Part shown: in pieces, positions 12,126 through 34,331 of the stretch
Layout: each line of letters starts with the position of its first letter
How positions within the stretch are numbered: the first letter of the stretch is position 1
DNA from: Camarhynchus parvulus
Taxonomy: Eukaryota > Chordata > Aves > Passeriformes > Thraupidae
NCBI RefSeq assembly: GCF_901933205.1
Contig: NC_044582.1
Coordinates: forward strand, 16,136,820 to 16,200,819
Direction of reading: 5' to 3'
DNA length: 64,000 nucleotides
Program-made: the position numbers and the translations under genes
Notes under the pieces: generated by a model
Seen by the model: the letters and a program-made list of their open reading frames with translations, nothing else
What the model was told of the DNA's origin: nothing
Database searches by the model: none

Positions 12126-15100
12126 AGTATCTTCGTTTAATTAGGAAAAAAATGTGATCCAACCACTTTCTTGGGTTTTTGGGGGCTGGGGTGATGTTCT
12201 GCACGGTTTTCTTTTTTTTAGTTTGTTTTTTTTTTTTCTTTTTAACACTGACTTTTAGCACAGCAATCCCATCCCTCTAACACACCCAATTCACATGGTA
12301 GAGGGAGGTGGCAATGGCAAAGCTTTGGCCCCAATTCAGCAACCCTTTTAAGAACACACACAAGTATAAAAACACAGGATTAGACCTTGGACTTCACTGA
12401 AATGGAGGTGTAAAATTACCAACGAACATACATACTTTGTAAAAAGATCCTGTTTGCCAACCTTATTTTACTGTAATTTATATTCTGTTGTAACATTTGA
12501 ATTTATAGTAAAAGAAAACACTGAGAAACAAGATCTGTACTTGTTCAACAAAATTCTATTCTGTTACATTTAGAGTTGAGGCAAGTCTTCCACTCTTATA
12601 TAAACTGGTGATACGTCAACAAATATGATTAACAGGGATTATTCACGTCAGTATTTTTCACCCCTGTCCCACAGGCACAACAAAACCTGCGCAGAAGGTG
12701 ACTGTCACATCACACACAGCCTGGCAGTTTGCTGGGGGGGCCTTCGCTCACCCCACACCCCTGCAGCAGCAGCAAAGTGCCCTTGGGGAAATGTTTATAA
12801 AAATATAATTAAGACAAATAATGATTCCAAGGGAGAACTACAGCTAGAGCACTGCATTCTGTCTGCTGCATGCTCTCCCCTTGGAAGAATGCTGTTTGAA
12901 AAAGCACTAAAATGCAGAGGACACAAGCCTGCTTCCCCAGGGAAGCGTGCTGAATCATACAGGTAGTGTAAATATCATATGCTGCTGCAGGTGCTAGGCG
13001 GTCTATTTGTTTGTGTTTACTAAAAGGCAGAACAAATAGTCCCACTAAAACAGAACAACACTTGGCATTGGACTGATAGGTACCAGAGCAGCCACAAATC
13101 ATATTCATGCAGTTAGATCTGAACTGCTGGGCAACACTAGAGCTTCACCCTGCTTTTTGGGAGGGCCTCTGTGCCATGATTTGCCCCTCTCAGAGCACAG
13201 AGAAGCTCAGCATCATGTCAGAGCATCCCACACCCAGGGAAAACGATGCAACAGCAGGAAAGAAAGCCAGAAAAAGACCAGAAGTACAGAACAGACTTGC
13301 ATGACATACATGGCCAGCTAACATCGTTTACAGCTTTGCAACTTCTGAGTTAATTCACAGTATAAACAACAAGGAAAATGTTTCTTCCGAGCAAGACTTC
13401 CTGTAAACTGTTCATTAGAGCGCGCGGAGCGCAGGGCTGTGCACCTGCTGATTAACCATGCGCTCCAAGAATAAACACAAACCCCAGCCAGCCAGATTGT
13501 TCTGGAATTTGCTCTGAGCTGATTTTTCTTCCCCCATGTTATAAATTGGATTCTACAATAAAACAAACAGCAGAACATAGGTTGCCGAGAGTTAAAATCT
13601 ACTTTTTACACTACATTGACCACAGCACCCACAGGCACAGCTACAATGTCTTTCTATGAATGGGACAGATTGCCATATGGATGCAGACACTGAACAAGCT
13701 GTACAACTCCTGGCGACAAGTGCCTAGGGGACTGTCCTATATTAGCACCACCTGTGCTGTGGAAATTGTGCTCTGTGTATGAAATGGTATTTTAAGGGCC
13801 CATCGTGATGTTATTTTTGAGTATACACAAAAAGGAAAATTACAGTTAAAAAGAATTTGCTGGCTAGCGGATCTGTTGCTCAGTTCCCGAGATCATCTCC
13901 CAAAGGAATAGCTCTCCTCTTTATTCATGCAGCCCAAAATGACAAGCTGTAACACATATTAGCAGTTTCCCTGCCTGGGCTTATACCATCCTTTTAGTGA
14001 CAAGAATCTACTTTATAATATGTTTTCCTGATCACACAGAAGAAATTACAGGCCTCCTACCTACCACTACCAGCTATACAGAAAAACACCCCATGGCATT
14101 TCACAAACGTTGCTCCAGCAGCAAGCAATGCAATATGAATTTTCCTTGGGCTCCTTCCCCCACCCCTCACAGTGCAGCAGGTAGAGCCACAAATCCCGAT
14201 TACCAAATTTAAATGTGCATCTCGCTACTTTGAAAATACAACTGTGTCTGCCTGACAAAAATAGAGCTTCAGATTAGCACAAGATGTTGAGGGAGCAAGG
14301 AGAAGGGAAAAGCAGGGAAGAGAGGTTTGAGCAGTACCTAGCTGCTCTACAAAAAGAGATTTCCCCCTCTCCAAACTGCAAGAAAAAAAAAGATGCCAAG
14401 AAAAAGTAAAGTAAAACAAATTGAATTAAAGAAAAACAGTTGTAAAGGGAACATTACAACCTGGGAAAAATGATGTCATTTTATTGAGAAACTCATTTTT
14501 TTCCATTAAACCACAGTGAAACGGATAAAGTTTATACAGTTTAATGGTGGAGTTTTACTTTAAATGCTGCTCAATATCTTAGCAGTACGATATAACATGA
14601 TATAACAGCTGTCATACTAACTGCCCCATTTTTATTGAACAGCACAGAAAATAGTCACACAAAAGTCACCTAAGTCCTCTACTTCTACAGCCCTTTCAAG
14701 GGTGTTTCTGTTCTCAGATTCTGCTATATATGTTAAAAAAATAACACAGCTCTTTATCAGCTCCCTGCTCAGCTCTTCAGGACAATCAGACCCGACCAAA
14801 TTCTGAGGAAGGACAACTTGCACGTAGGAGGGAATAAAAAGAAACAGAAATCCACAGGGCAGTAAACGAAAACCAGGTCCCTTTTTAAGAGTACTACATA
14901 AACACCTCTAATAAAAGAAGAGGACAAATTTTCATTGGACTTTAAGTATTTAGACAGGAATGTTTTAGTAAAAGTTTAACTGCAAAGTGCATGCAATTAA
15001 CAGAAAGCCATAAGCTATTTCTCTGGTATGTAAAAATAGCATTAAGCTGTATTAAATGCACGTGTAAGTATCTCAGTTGCAAGAAAAGGGAGGAGATATG

Positions 15101-17837
15101 CAAAGCACTCAGATATCAAACAATGATCTGTTGGCCAGATGGAGGAATAAAACAATACATATGCTAAAATTTGGAAGAGTTCTGTTAGGCGTCTGCCAAG
15201 GCTCACCCAATCTATTTTAAGTGCTTTTTGATACATTAGCTTAGTGTTTGGAGTTGTACAACTGATGGTTATTACACAGGACCAGAGAGGAGTGAAACGC
15301 TGGCGTGCAGGAGCTCCCTGATGCTGGGGCAGCTTCCCAAGCATCAAACCCAGCACCCTGCTCCAGCCAGGGGCCACATCAAACATTCACAGGCTGGTTA
15401 ACTTAGCATCTTTCCTAGGGAAAAGCAAGTAAAATAAGCTGCTTTTAGCTTAGTGCAGGAATTCCCTGAGAAGCTGATGAAGGAGCTCCTGGGCAGAGTG
15501 AGGAGCAAGTGGAATTGTACAACTGATTTAGCACCGCGGCAGACGGTGGGTGCGGGCGACGCACAGGAGGCTCCACACCCGCATCTGAAAAGCACGAACA
15601 ATAAAAAGTGCCTGATAAGGCTCAAAACTGAAGATTAACAGCCCCAGGTCTGAGTCACAGCCGGTGTTTTTTCAAAGCTGATTACAGAAGAGTGACTCAA
15701 AGGGAAGCCTTCAGTAACTGGTGGCATTTCTTTGGCAGGGCAGTGAGTGCCAAGGATTCGGACACTGGGACACTTTGGGCTATACCTGCACAAAGTAAAT
15801 GGAGATGGCCAGGCTGGGGCCCTGCTGTCACAGTGTCATCGTCACCAACAGCCCAAGCAGCCCCACAGCCATTCCAGGTGCAATGAGAAGGACAGCAGCC
15901 ACGTGAAAAGCAGGATTGTTTATCAGATACCCAGCTGGGCCATCCAGGCTCAAGTCTCCCACTCCAACCTGGCTTCACAGCAAGGATGGGAGGCACTTGA
16001 GCTGCTCAGACCACGGGTAAGAGCACAAAGGTCCTGATAAGGTTTGAGCACATGGAGCAGCTAAATACCTCTTGGGAGGAAAGGGCCCAGGAACACCTAT
16101 TTCTTAAGGGAGAATGGATCTGAGGCAACCTAATCCAATGTAACTCTGCTGATGGTCAAAAACAATGATTTAAAATCAGTTGTAGGGAGCAACTGAGGGG
16201 AGCTGACACGGCTGAGCAGATCTGATGCTGGCACCAGTGCAAAATGAATGCCAGGGACTAAGTGGAGAGGCTGGCCAAGAGAGGATGGGGCCCTGGGAGC
16301 ATATGGACTACAGGCTGAACTGTTTCATCCCAAGCATTAATAATGGACCCAAGTCTGTAATTCTTAATTGTGCTGAATCCTAATGCCCTCATCTAGGGCC
16401 TTGGGATTTTGATGGAGGATCAGCTGGCATGGAAGATAGCAACAGTAAAACACGAGGCATTAGGCCTAAGCAGCAGATCAATGGTCTGCCATGCCATTCC
16501 TCACTTCCCTTCAGAGCCTTCTCCAGACCCTGTCCTCCTGCCATGCTGGCAAGAAAAAGCAATTTTAAAATCCCCTTGTTTATCCCATCTATTTTTCCTA
16601 TGAGATGGCTGCTTGCTTACGTGGAAGGACAAGACTCAAGTGTATGTGGAGAGGGTATAAAGGCAATGAGGGGAAGAGATGGGACTGCTGGCAGATGGAG
16701 AAAGGTCTCTTGGACACGAAGCCTTTAACTACAACTCTTCACCTTACTTCTGGTAAACAACAGATGCACTTCTTAAATTAACAGGTCTGGACCTTCATTA
16801 ACTCACTTGTTTATGTACAGCCTTCACTCTCCTGGCTCTGCTGCAGTCAGTGCAGGATGGTACCAGGGGATGGGACCAGCACAAGGTGTTCAACAGCTCC
16901 ACTGCAGCCTCAGACCTCCCAGTTCAAGCCCAAACTGGAGCAATCTGTGCCCACTGCAAAGCACTGATGAATTCTGCCCTGTTCTGGTTTTCCACACCCA
17001 CCCACGTGGGGAATATTCCCAAGCATGCAGGTTTCAGGATGCCCACTGTTTATCAGGTTTTACAGTTAGTAGCCACTTGAAGTGACCGGGCATCCCCCTG
17101 CTTTGTTTTGGTGCTTTTCATAAGAAAATAATCAAGTTTCTCCCAAGTAAGATGCAGTGGAACAAGATGGAAAGTGGGTACTGTCCCTGACATTTCTAAG
17201 CACAGCAGATATACTTAACTGGCTCCTGTTATTTATTTATTTACTTCTGTAGAGAAAAACTGCTTGTTACTGAAGAAACCCAAATGCTGATAAGATGATG
17301 AGAGGTTTGCATGCTGGTTGATGGTCTCACTTTCCCTTATCCTGAATGAATACAAGTATCTATAACTAAATATTTCCCTTAGGGTTCTGATGACTGAGGT
17401 ATGTTTATTGCATTGAGTGAATTTATATATATAATCAGCACAATAAACATTATTAAATTGTCTGAGTAAAATCAAAGCATGAAACACACAGTCAGTGCTG
17501 AATTCTAATGATGCTGAATGCCCATGATTGCATGGGGAAAGGATCTTAACAAGCCTTGATTTGAGCTTTGGCATCCGCCTCACAAATCACACGAAATGTT
17601 CCCTCTTTAATAGTGCTGAATATTGATAAATGTCTCTGCACGGCACAACAGGGAAGTTGGTCTCTATTGGCAATCTTTACCAAAGTGTGTTTTTTCCTTC
17701 TCTACACTCAAGGGTTTACCCTGAATGATTTAATTATAATTTTCCTTGTGTAAGACAAATTAAAGAGGAGAGTAGGAGTGTCATGCCAAAGCAGATTATT
17801 TATCTCCTTAACAGATTGCTGTGCACCAAACCCCAGA

Positions 17838-17856
17838 GCTGCTGCTGCTGCTGCTA
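17838..17856. repeat. (GCT)6 microsatellite
   Basis: Six GCT units. In this Q-rich gene it could be mistaken for a polyglutamine exon on the minus strand, but the flanks have no usable splice sites or FOXP1 residues. I treat it as an intronic microsatellite. Confidence 0.7.
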
Positions 17857-20479
17857 CTTACAGAAACTGGGCGAAATGTGGGACAAAAGCATAGATGTAA
17901 TATACATTTAAAGCCCAAATGAATGAAAGCATTAACCCATTATTTATAGCTGGAATTGTTTCATTCCCAGGGAAGCCATACACACAGAGCATGCAGAATC
18001 CAAGTGCAGCACCACAGTGTTCCCTGGCCCAGGAGGGAGGGTGCCTCCTGCTTTTGAACAGATTTTTGCTTTTTGGATGTCCCGAGTGACTCTGGCCATC
18101 TACCTGCTGTTTGCTTGATAGTCACAAGGAGAAATTTTGCTGTCACTGGGCCCCAAGGACAGCAGCCCCACAGTGGGCAGTGTCACCAGTGTCACCAGAG
18201 CTGTGTCCCTGCAGCCTGTGCAGAACCCCAGTCTGGGCTGGCGGCACGGCGACGCGTGGGCACGCCAGGCAGCCAATGACTACTGCTCCTGCTATTTTAA
18301 ACCCCTTGTTTATAACCAGAATGTGTTTTTACCCAAGATACAGAGCAGATCTGCTGCTCGCCTGCTGATTCTAACACAGGTGCCTCCTGTCTCGCAGGTC
18401 TGGAGCAGCCTGGCAACCTGACCTGTGGGAGCAGGAACCCCCTAAACACAGCCTGAACTATCCCAGTGACATGTGCCAGAGATGACAGTGATGATAGTAA
18501 CTCCCACATAACCAACCTGCCTCCTGCAGCCCACTCCTTCTCAAAAGCCCAAGAGAAAGGGGTTGAAAACAGCTTTACAGCACACCCTAAAAGTTAATGT
18601 TACCTGTATATGATTATTTATGGCTGCTGGGCAGTCGTTATGATGTGGCTGTGCTTAACTTTTAGGACACTTACAGATTTTACTATGTGCTTTTTATTGT
18701 TGGTTAAATCTAAATAAATAGCTCTTGCTTGTATCCGATCAGAACTAACATAAGGTTAGCACAGAAAGTGCAGGAATGAGGGGAAATCCACAAGTCAAAA
18801 ACCTTCCCTGGCCAGCCCGGGCTGTGACTTATGTGACGGGAGGTGGAAGGGCTGATTCCTCCCTAGTGAGCCCTTCCCACAGCCCCATCTGACCTGAGCC
18901 TGAGCCAGGGACTGCCTCCAAAAGTCTCCTTAGATTTGCTGTGCTGAACCAGATGGGTACAAGAACACACAGGGATTTAACTCGAAGTCCAGCAAACTCA
19001 TGCTCCCACCAGACCCATGATTTTTCTAATCTTAACTTTTGCAATCAAAAAATTACTAAACCCCTGCTTGTGCCTGTGCTTTCTTTTGCAAGCCCACTGA
19101 AATTTCACGTTCTATGAGCTTTCAAACATACATGTGATGGCACAGCACAGCAACTCTCCCCTCTCTGCTCACTCCCCACCTGGTACTCCCTGCCTGTAGA
19201 TAAATATCCTTTCAGAAAGGAAACCAGTGCAAAATATCTCACCAAGAGGAGTTTCTGTGTCACATGAAATCCAGGCAGGCACCAGGGTGCCTGATGAGAC
19301 TGCAACAAAACCCTTAAGTGCATCAGGAGGCATTCTCCTGCCTGTAGTCTCCTGCTCTACTTATGGATAAACATGTAATTCAATCACTGCAGCAAATGGA
19401 TGGCATAAAGCTTCCATGCACCAAAGAGAGGCAGGACAAAGCAAAGTCTGTAGCCCTCTTATTTGTATTCCTAAATATACCTATTTTGTATTTTGATATT
19501 TCAGAGAATTCAACAGATATGCAAGAAAAGTATAAGGCAAGCTCAATAACACAGGTATTGATTCCAGCACTGAGGATTTAGTCTTCCTAACTAAGACAAT
19601 CTCAAACAATACCATGGCATGTTTATGCCTTCCTAATTAATCTGGAACTTGACTAATAAAAGCATGTGTATCACCTTGTCTGTAGATCCCAGCTGCCTCC
19701 AGGCCACAATTACAGGACTCAGACACACGGATTTCCAGGTCTGCTCAATACTATACACAGAGAAAATTCTTACTTCGGAACAGATTCCTGTGTTTCCACT
19801 GCATTTCAAACTGAACTGAATCTGTTTCCTGGTTTAGACTGCCATTAGCACGCAGCACGTGCCTCTATCCAGTGAAAGAAGATCCATCTTGCTGTATGGG
19901 ATTTTACTTTATATACTCAGTAAGAAAAACATAGATAAAAAATTTATTGAAAAGCCGTAAAACCATCTTGTTCAGTTCTACATGCAGAAAAAAGGGAATT
20001 AATTGTTTAATAAACATCAAATTTTTTTTAGTATCCCATGTAAGTCTTCATGAAAACCACGTCCTTGGCACTTACATCATTATAAAGGTTTTCGCTGATG
20101 TTCCCACACAAGTCCTTGCAATGGATATATAAAGGATGCCTTACACACACAGCACTTCTTCCAACAGTGGGTGTGCTCTCCTTTAAAATCTATCTATTTC
20201 CAGCAGCACTATTTTCTTAATATCAGAAAGATATAAGAGATATTTATATAGCTTCCCTAACAATCTACTTTCAGACCACCAGAAATACAAACTCTATGGC
20301 TTAAAAATTCCATTATCCTCTTTCTAATGAATGAAAGGAGGACAGAAAGACAAAGCCATCAGTTTCCATAAAATCCAGCTTTCACTAGTGTCTGCCGTAA
20401 CGCTTCTAGATGGGCAAAGGGACTCTCCTGAATGCAAAGGAGCACTGCCCTCCCCACTGCACCCACTCCTCGAGACCCT

Positions 20480-20500
20480 TCCTCCTCCTCCTCCTCCTCT
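20480..20500. repeat. (CTC)n microsatellite in a small GC-rich patch
   Basis: A CTC run of about 20 bases at the edge of a moderately CpG-rich patch (about 20480-20580), roughly 750 bases below exon D. No FOXP1 peptide or splice signal was found here. Confidence 0.6.
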
Positions 20501-21318
20501 GGCAGCGACACCGAGGCTGCAGCCGGCGCTGGCACCCACGGCCCCGGCGCCTGGGCCTGTCTATCTCCCCAGAAGCAAAAGTTACGTTGTTAGACACGCC
20601 TCAGTGAAATCTGGGGGTGTAAAGAAACAAACCTGCAATAAAGCATCCTCTGGAATAAAGCAGAGCCCGCGCCGAGAAGCACGTCAACAGACAACCCCTG
20701 ATTTAAGCCATTTCTTTTAACAATGCAAGCCGAGCAAGTATAAATTAACTCACACTTTTAAAAGCCAAACAACACCAGTTAGCTAATTTTATCAGCGGTT
20801 AAAAAAAAAAAGGAAAAAAAGCCACTTTGTTTTAGAGAAACCTGGTGAACTCAAGCCTACCATGTCTTGTGAGAACAGGGAAAACAGAGTACAAAAAGGC
20901 AAATATGTTAGATAAGGCACCAAAATTTGGTAGAAAAATGAGGACTGTAGTGACCAATAGATTTTCTTGCTCCCCTCCAGCCTGTAAACCCAAAGCACAA
21001 CAAGAGCATCACCACCTGTGATGCAAAACTCAAAAAAAAAAAAACCCAGCTTCTTCACACTTCCCAATACGCTTATCCAATGCACTTCTAATTAGCTAAT
21101 TGTGCCCACATTGATCCAATTAACAAGCCATAAAGATCTGAACAAAAGGAGCACATTCTGCCCAGTGGAGACTCCATTCAACCACGCCAACACCAGACAG
21201 AGCGAGATGTGAAGGACAAAACCGAGGCCAAGGCGCTTGGCCACCGCTCCCGAGCGTTTCACCATCGCTCCGGGACGCTGCTCCCAGATGCTCAGGGTGG
21301 AAAACCTGCAGGCACCTA

Positions 21319-27782
<6,464 letters not shown>

Positions 27783-30700
27783 TTAATACAAGAGCAAAGC
27801 AGAGGATTCACAGGGCTCCTTGTCTCAACTTGCTTCAATTTCTGATGGCAGTCACTCGGTATCAAGGCCAAGCCAGCGAGCCCGCCACCCCTGGCAAGGA
27901 GCCCAAGGTATGGTTAGATGCTGGAGCTAACACAGGGCTGCAGATTCCCATCTCCAGTGGTTAACTTTCACCCAACCTAAATGCCTGCTGCCATCCTATG
28001 TTTATAGGATTCCTTGGTCCATGTGTTCATGTTTTACCCCAGACATGTCTGTGTTCCAGTAGCGGGTAAAGCAAATGCTGATGAAAATCCTGGGTAATTC
28101 TTTGAGGCAAAGAACATGAGAATCACACCCCATGATCACATCACACTTAGATGTAACAAGAAACCCTGCACTGTGCTCTGTTTGCTCATTCAAGGGCTGT
28201 CTCAACTATTAAGGCAATTCGACTGGCTTAATTTATGGTATTTTATACTCACTCTCTTCTTCATCCATCAAGCCTCACAATACTTTCTGTTACACTGGCA
28301 TTATTCTGTGCTGTATTTAAGGCTGCTACTTCTGCACTTTGAAATTTTTAATTATTCTCACTAGAAAGAAGATGGAGTTGCTTTACTCCACAGGGATGTG
28401 ACCCTTGAACCTTCGAGGTGTAAAAGAACATGTTGCTTTTCTCACTACTGTACCCGGAGAAGCTTTTAACTACTCTGTTTATCACTTCTGACATAAATAA
28501 ATGAGAAAAAATCAGACCTTTGAAGAAGAAAAACTTCATCTAATATTGTTAATTAGCCATGACAAACGATGAAATAACATTGTAAATCTTTCATAGAAAC
28601 AGCCACTAGATTTTAATTACACACATTCATAATTTAGCAAACAACATCTTACTTGAATGTGAGTGTTTAATATGTACAGTACTCGAGGCTTCAGAGTCCT
28701 TAATTTTGTTCAGTTAAGGAAGCCTCTAGGTTTTGCTTCCATGCTCATCTTGTGTTTTATTTGCTTTGTTCTTTAAAATCCATGAAAGGCTTTGCATTTT
28801 GATAAATATCTTTTTATTTATTGTACAATGACAGGAGGAAAACTTTTGTTGTGTAAAACATCAATACATCATGCCAGTGTTTAGCAGTTCCTTGTGCTAG
28901 CCAAAAAAAATTAATGTAGATTTCCTTAGTAATTATCTGAGTGATAGAAAGATAATACAGTGCAGTAGTACAATAAATAGAAGGAAATTATCTAATATCC
29001 CTAATCTGCTAGGAATCATATCAAGGTGGAGGTCTTATACACATTATGGCTAACAATTAGGAAAGAAAATTAACTCTTACCAAACTGCACACTTTCACAA
29101 ACAAACCCCAGCCAGATCCTGCGCTTTCTGTCACCTTTCCTTGACACCAAGCCAGAGGATAACTGGCCCCATTCCCTACTGGTGTTACACAGGGAAAAAG
29201 TCCCACCAGAGCTGCTGGAGCACGACTGACAGACACCAACTGTGGGTTTGACCCCCACCCTCTTGTGCCACCATGCCCCATCAATCCTAATACTGCAGCT
29301 GACTGAATACCCACAACTCTGAGAGTCAGCCATTCTATTCCCCTTATTTATAAACACAATTTATCTTACTTCCAAAGAAAACCTTGGACTTCAGGAACAC
29401 ATCTAAACAAATAGGTGTTTGGATATTCTGAAACTCGGAGAGTTTACATTTCTTTGCAACAGCTTGCTCTGACACATCCATTTGTTGCAACTATTTGCAA
29501 CAGCACCATATGCATGCAGGCCCCAGCAACAGTTGTATTGAGCTAAAGTAACGTTTGCCTCCATAAATATTAATTTTAAAATATATACACTTAATGTATT
29601 TATATTCATATATTTATATTATTAGTACTAGTAGTAAGCTGTGTTTTACCTATTTGCCGTAAGAGTGCAAAGTTAGCACACAGGGTTTTTTTAAAAACCC
29701 CTTTATATCAAATGAATGATGCCCTTTTGGTTGTCTTCTCAGCTATCCTAAGAAAAGCTCTTGAACACACTCTACTTTGAAAAGCCAGGATATAAAAGTA
29801 TACAAGGCCCATTGTCCAAGAAAGAATTTAAAAGCAAGACACGTTGCCAAACTGTGCTCCCCACCCAGTTACCAAACACAGGATACAAGGCAGTTTGTTT
29901 ACTTCTCACAATTGAATGCATACAAAAAAGGTCTCGGTGCAGTCCTGTTGTCAGGTCAGTAGTCAGTGTTAAAATGCTGAAATATCCTGATAAAACTTGC
30001 ATTTTTGATCCCCTCCCTAAAGCTTCTGTCAAAGGTCTGTTTTCCTTTCTTAGGTTACTCCCTACTGCCTAACATAAACTGTCACAGTGCCGGAGGACAA
30101 ACGGCCCTGCTCGGCAAACAGCGCGCTCCGTCCAGCGCCGCGGCTGCGCCAGACCCTGAGCACCCCCTGCCTCTGGGGAGCCCCCAGTTTTCCAGGGGAG
30201 AGCAGAAACAGGGCTGAGATCCCCCCCAGCACCTCTTCCCCTCGCTGTCAGGCACAGCTCAGCCTCTGCTACCCCGCACAGCCCTCGAGTAAAACCCCAG
30301 GAACCTCACTGGGGTCTGTCTGCTGCTCTGCTCGGGGGCCGGGTCCTGTTCAGCAGCGGGGCTGGGGAGGTTTGTTGTGTTTTCCTTTTTTCACGAGAGC
30401 ACAATAGGACAAGGCACTCACAAAATGACTTGGGGGATGCCGTACATGAATACGCTTGTTCCATCTGTCAAGGTACAAGCTCAGCCCTCGTTAGCACGGC
30501 AGCCGCCGGCCCCCACCACGGCACTGCCCGTCAGTTTTCAGTGCCAGAGGGAGGGGGAAGAAATAAAATAATACAAGACCACCTTTTCGATGCTAATTTA
30601 GTAAGAATAACCTCCTTAAGCTGGGCTGAACAAACCTGTGGGGTGAAATGCATTGTTAAAATGGATCTCCACTAAAACCATCAGCAAAAATACACTCCCC

Positions 30701-31511
30701 CCAAAACCCCTAGAATAAGCTGGAGAGAGTTAGGTCCTTGTTCTCTTTCCAGCTATCGTGTTAAAATGCTCCTCTTGAAACAGGAAGGAGTCCTTTCTTA
30801 TTGTTGCTTTCGCTAGTGTAATATCAGAAGTGTGACCACAGTAAATCAGTGTGTTAGATATTGAAATGCCATCACATTGTCTAACTTCCCTTCTTGTCTT
30901 TTTTAACACAAAGTATTTTTTTCTTTAAGCACCAAGCCCTCATCTTTGTGTCTGAGATGCTCTCCTATCTGACAACAGCAATTTAGAAGAGTTAACTTTT
31001 ATCGTTCATTCTGCTGTGTAACTTTCCCCTTCAAATTTCTTTATCTGCCCTCTGAGCTCATCTGAACTTTCATGTTCTCCCAGCATGTAGGCTTGCATTC
31101 AAAACTATGTCTAATAGACCAAATAAGAGGTTAATAAGAAGTGGCAACAGAAAGAAAAAATACAATCCCTGGTAACTGATAAGAATGACAGTGGCAGCCC
31201 TTTATTGTTTGTCTTCAAATATAGAGTTAAAGATCTTTAAAAAACTAAATTTTGACGCCTTTGAAAAGAAAGAAGCACAAAATAACAACAGGGGGTTATT
31301 GCCTGCCAGCCACAGGGGAGAAGCTCCATAATTCTTATTCTCCCTTTTGAAGGCTGTTAGAAATCTGATTCAAAAAAGCAACAGCAGAAGGAGAAAGCCT
31401 CTTGAGGCTATCGCCATTTCCTGTGATCATGCATAATGCGTTTCAAAAGTGGGTTTTTACCAATTCTGTTGATCAATTGCACCTCCTTCATATTCCCTCT
31501 TTTTTCTGCTG

Positions 31512-31533
31512 TGTTTACATCTGATGTGACTCA
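31512..31533 (+). promoter_or_regulatory. Candidate FOX plus AP-1 motif pair
   Basis: TGTTTAC (31512-31518), a forkhead consensus, is followed nine bases later on the same strand by TGACTCA (31527-31533), a perfect AP-1 site. Both lie in an AT-rich unique block of the intron between exons B and C. Such motifs occur by chance, so this is only a candidate. Confidence 0.25.
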
Positions 31534-32023
31534 ATGACAAGCGCTGTCTGAGACTGTGAAACAGACCTGTCATGTTGATTTATGGGCGCATCAAACCACG
31601 ACTTGTCCAAACTGAAGCTCGCAGTTCATTAATTAGAGAGTTGTGACTTTGAAGTCAGCTTTCAGACTGTGGTTTTTAACATTTGGCTTAATTTATATGC
31701 TCTTGAATGTGGATCTCTAAGGAAAAAACTGAAATTCCCTTCTTGTCTTTGAACTTCTTTTGACCGCACAATAATCATTTCTTTGTCCAGAGTGATGCCT
31801 GCATCCCAGAGTCATTAACGCGCATTGAACTGCCACTGATGAGTAAGCCCTACTGAATTAGAAAAACAGCCAGCAAAACAAAGCTGAGAGCATTCTGCAC
31901 AGTGATATCTCACAATTACATGCCTTCCCTCCCTGTGCCATTTCCATTTTAATTACTGTTAGTCCTTTAGATTTACATTTTAGACACTTTTTAATCTGTT
32001 CCCTTTTTATTATAGTGGCGCCC

Positions 32024-32150
32024 GTAAGCGCGCTATGGTTAAGGTTGTGTCAGCGTTTCCATTATAAACCCCCCTGTTTTCAGGGGTTTATAACTCAGCT
32101 GGAAAAATTCACTCTGGGTTGAAACTTGGCACAGGTGGCACGATTTGCCG
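32024..32150 (+). repeat. Unidentified hairpin repeat, copy 1
   Basis: The core is a perfect 11-bp inverted repeat, TTATAAACCCC (32062-32072) and GGGGTTTATAA (32083-32093), with a 10-base loop. It is followed by CTCAGCTGGAAAAATTCACT and TTGAAACTTGGCA. A diverged copy in the same orientation lies at about 53024-53150. I do not recognise the family. It behaves like an old dispersed repeat with a conserved stem. The ends are approximate. Confidence 0.6.
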
Positions 32151-32937
32151 AAATTTCAAGGGGAATGGGGAGCAGAAATTGGTGCATGCTTTGAGCAACA
32201 CCCCTTGTCAGGTGACACAAGCGCAGCCGCTGTCACCGGACATCACCCAGTGTCTCGCGCCAAGAGGCAGCTTTCTAGGATCTACCTAAGCCAGCACTGT
32301 TGTCAGATTAAACAGGAAAGTCTCAGACTCCTCCAGACTTATCAGGTGGGCTCAACACCTTAAAGTAAATGTAATGCAGGAAAATTAAATCTAAGCACAC
32401 AAAAAACAACGAAGTTTTGGAGGTGACAGGTGTTTTGGAAGGGAAGTGTATCTAAAGGACAGGCAGAAACTACCCTGGCCTGTCCCCTCCAGTTATGGAC
32501 CACAGTAGCATCAGAAAAAGGTCTCCTGCCACCTCTTCTCTGTGTCACCACTGATGCTGCTCCAGTGTGAGGAATGTGCAACCAGAACCTCCCTGGCTGG
32601 AAAGTGGAAACCCAAACTCAACACCTCTCGGCATTTTGCCTTGTTTAGAGAGGACAGCAGTGATCTGGGCCTGCTGCTTTGCCCCCTCCCCTCTCCACCA
32701 CAACTACCTCCCCAAAGCACTCTCCCAAGATACAAGTCTAGATGCCTGCTCCAGGACTCATACCAAACAGCAAGGCCTGGTCCTCGGCTATAAAATATGT
32801 GGCAGCGAGCAAATGGAAAGCACAGAAAAACACAGGCGAAAACAGGACAATAACTCTAAATCTGAAAGCTGAGGCCCGATAGAGTCAGTTCAGTTGTGCA
32901 ATCATTTATAAGATGAATGACAGTTTAATAGCCACTA

Positions 32938-34331
<1,394 letters not shown>

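Noticed and set aside
17838..17856. (GCT)6 as a polyglutamine exon of FOXP1
   Set aside because: The flanks do not encode FOXP1 residues on the minus strand, no valid acceptor and donor pair surrounds it, and it lies downstream of exon D where no Q-rich exon is expected.
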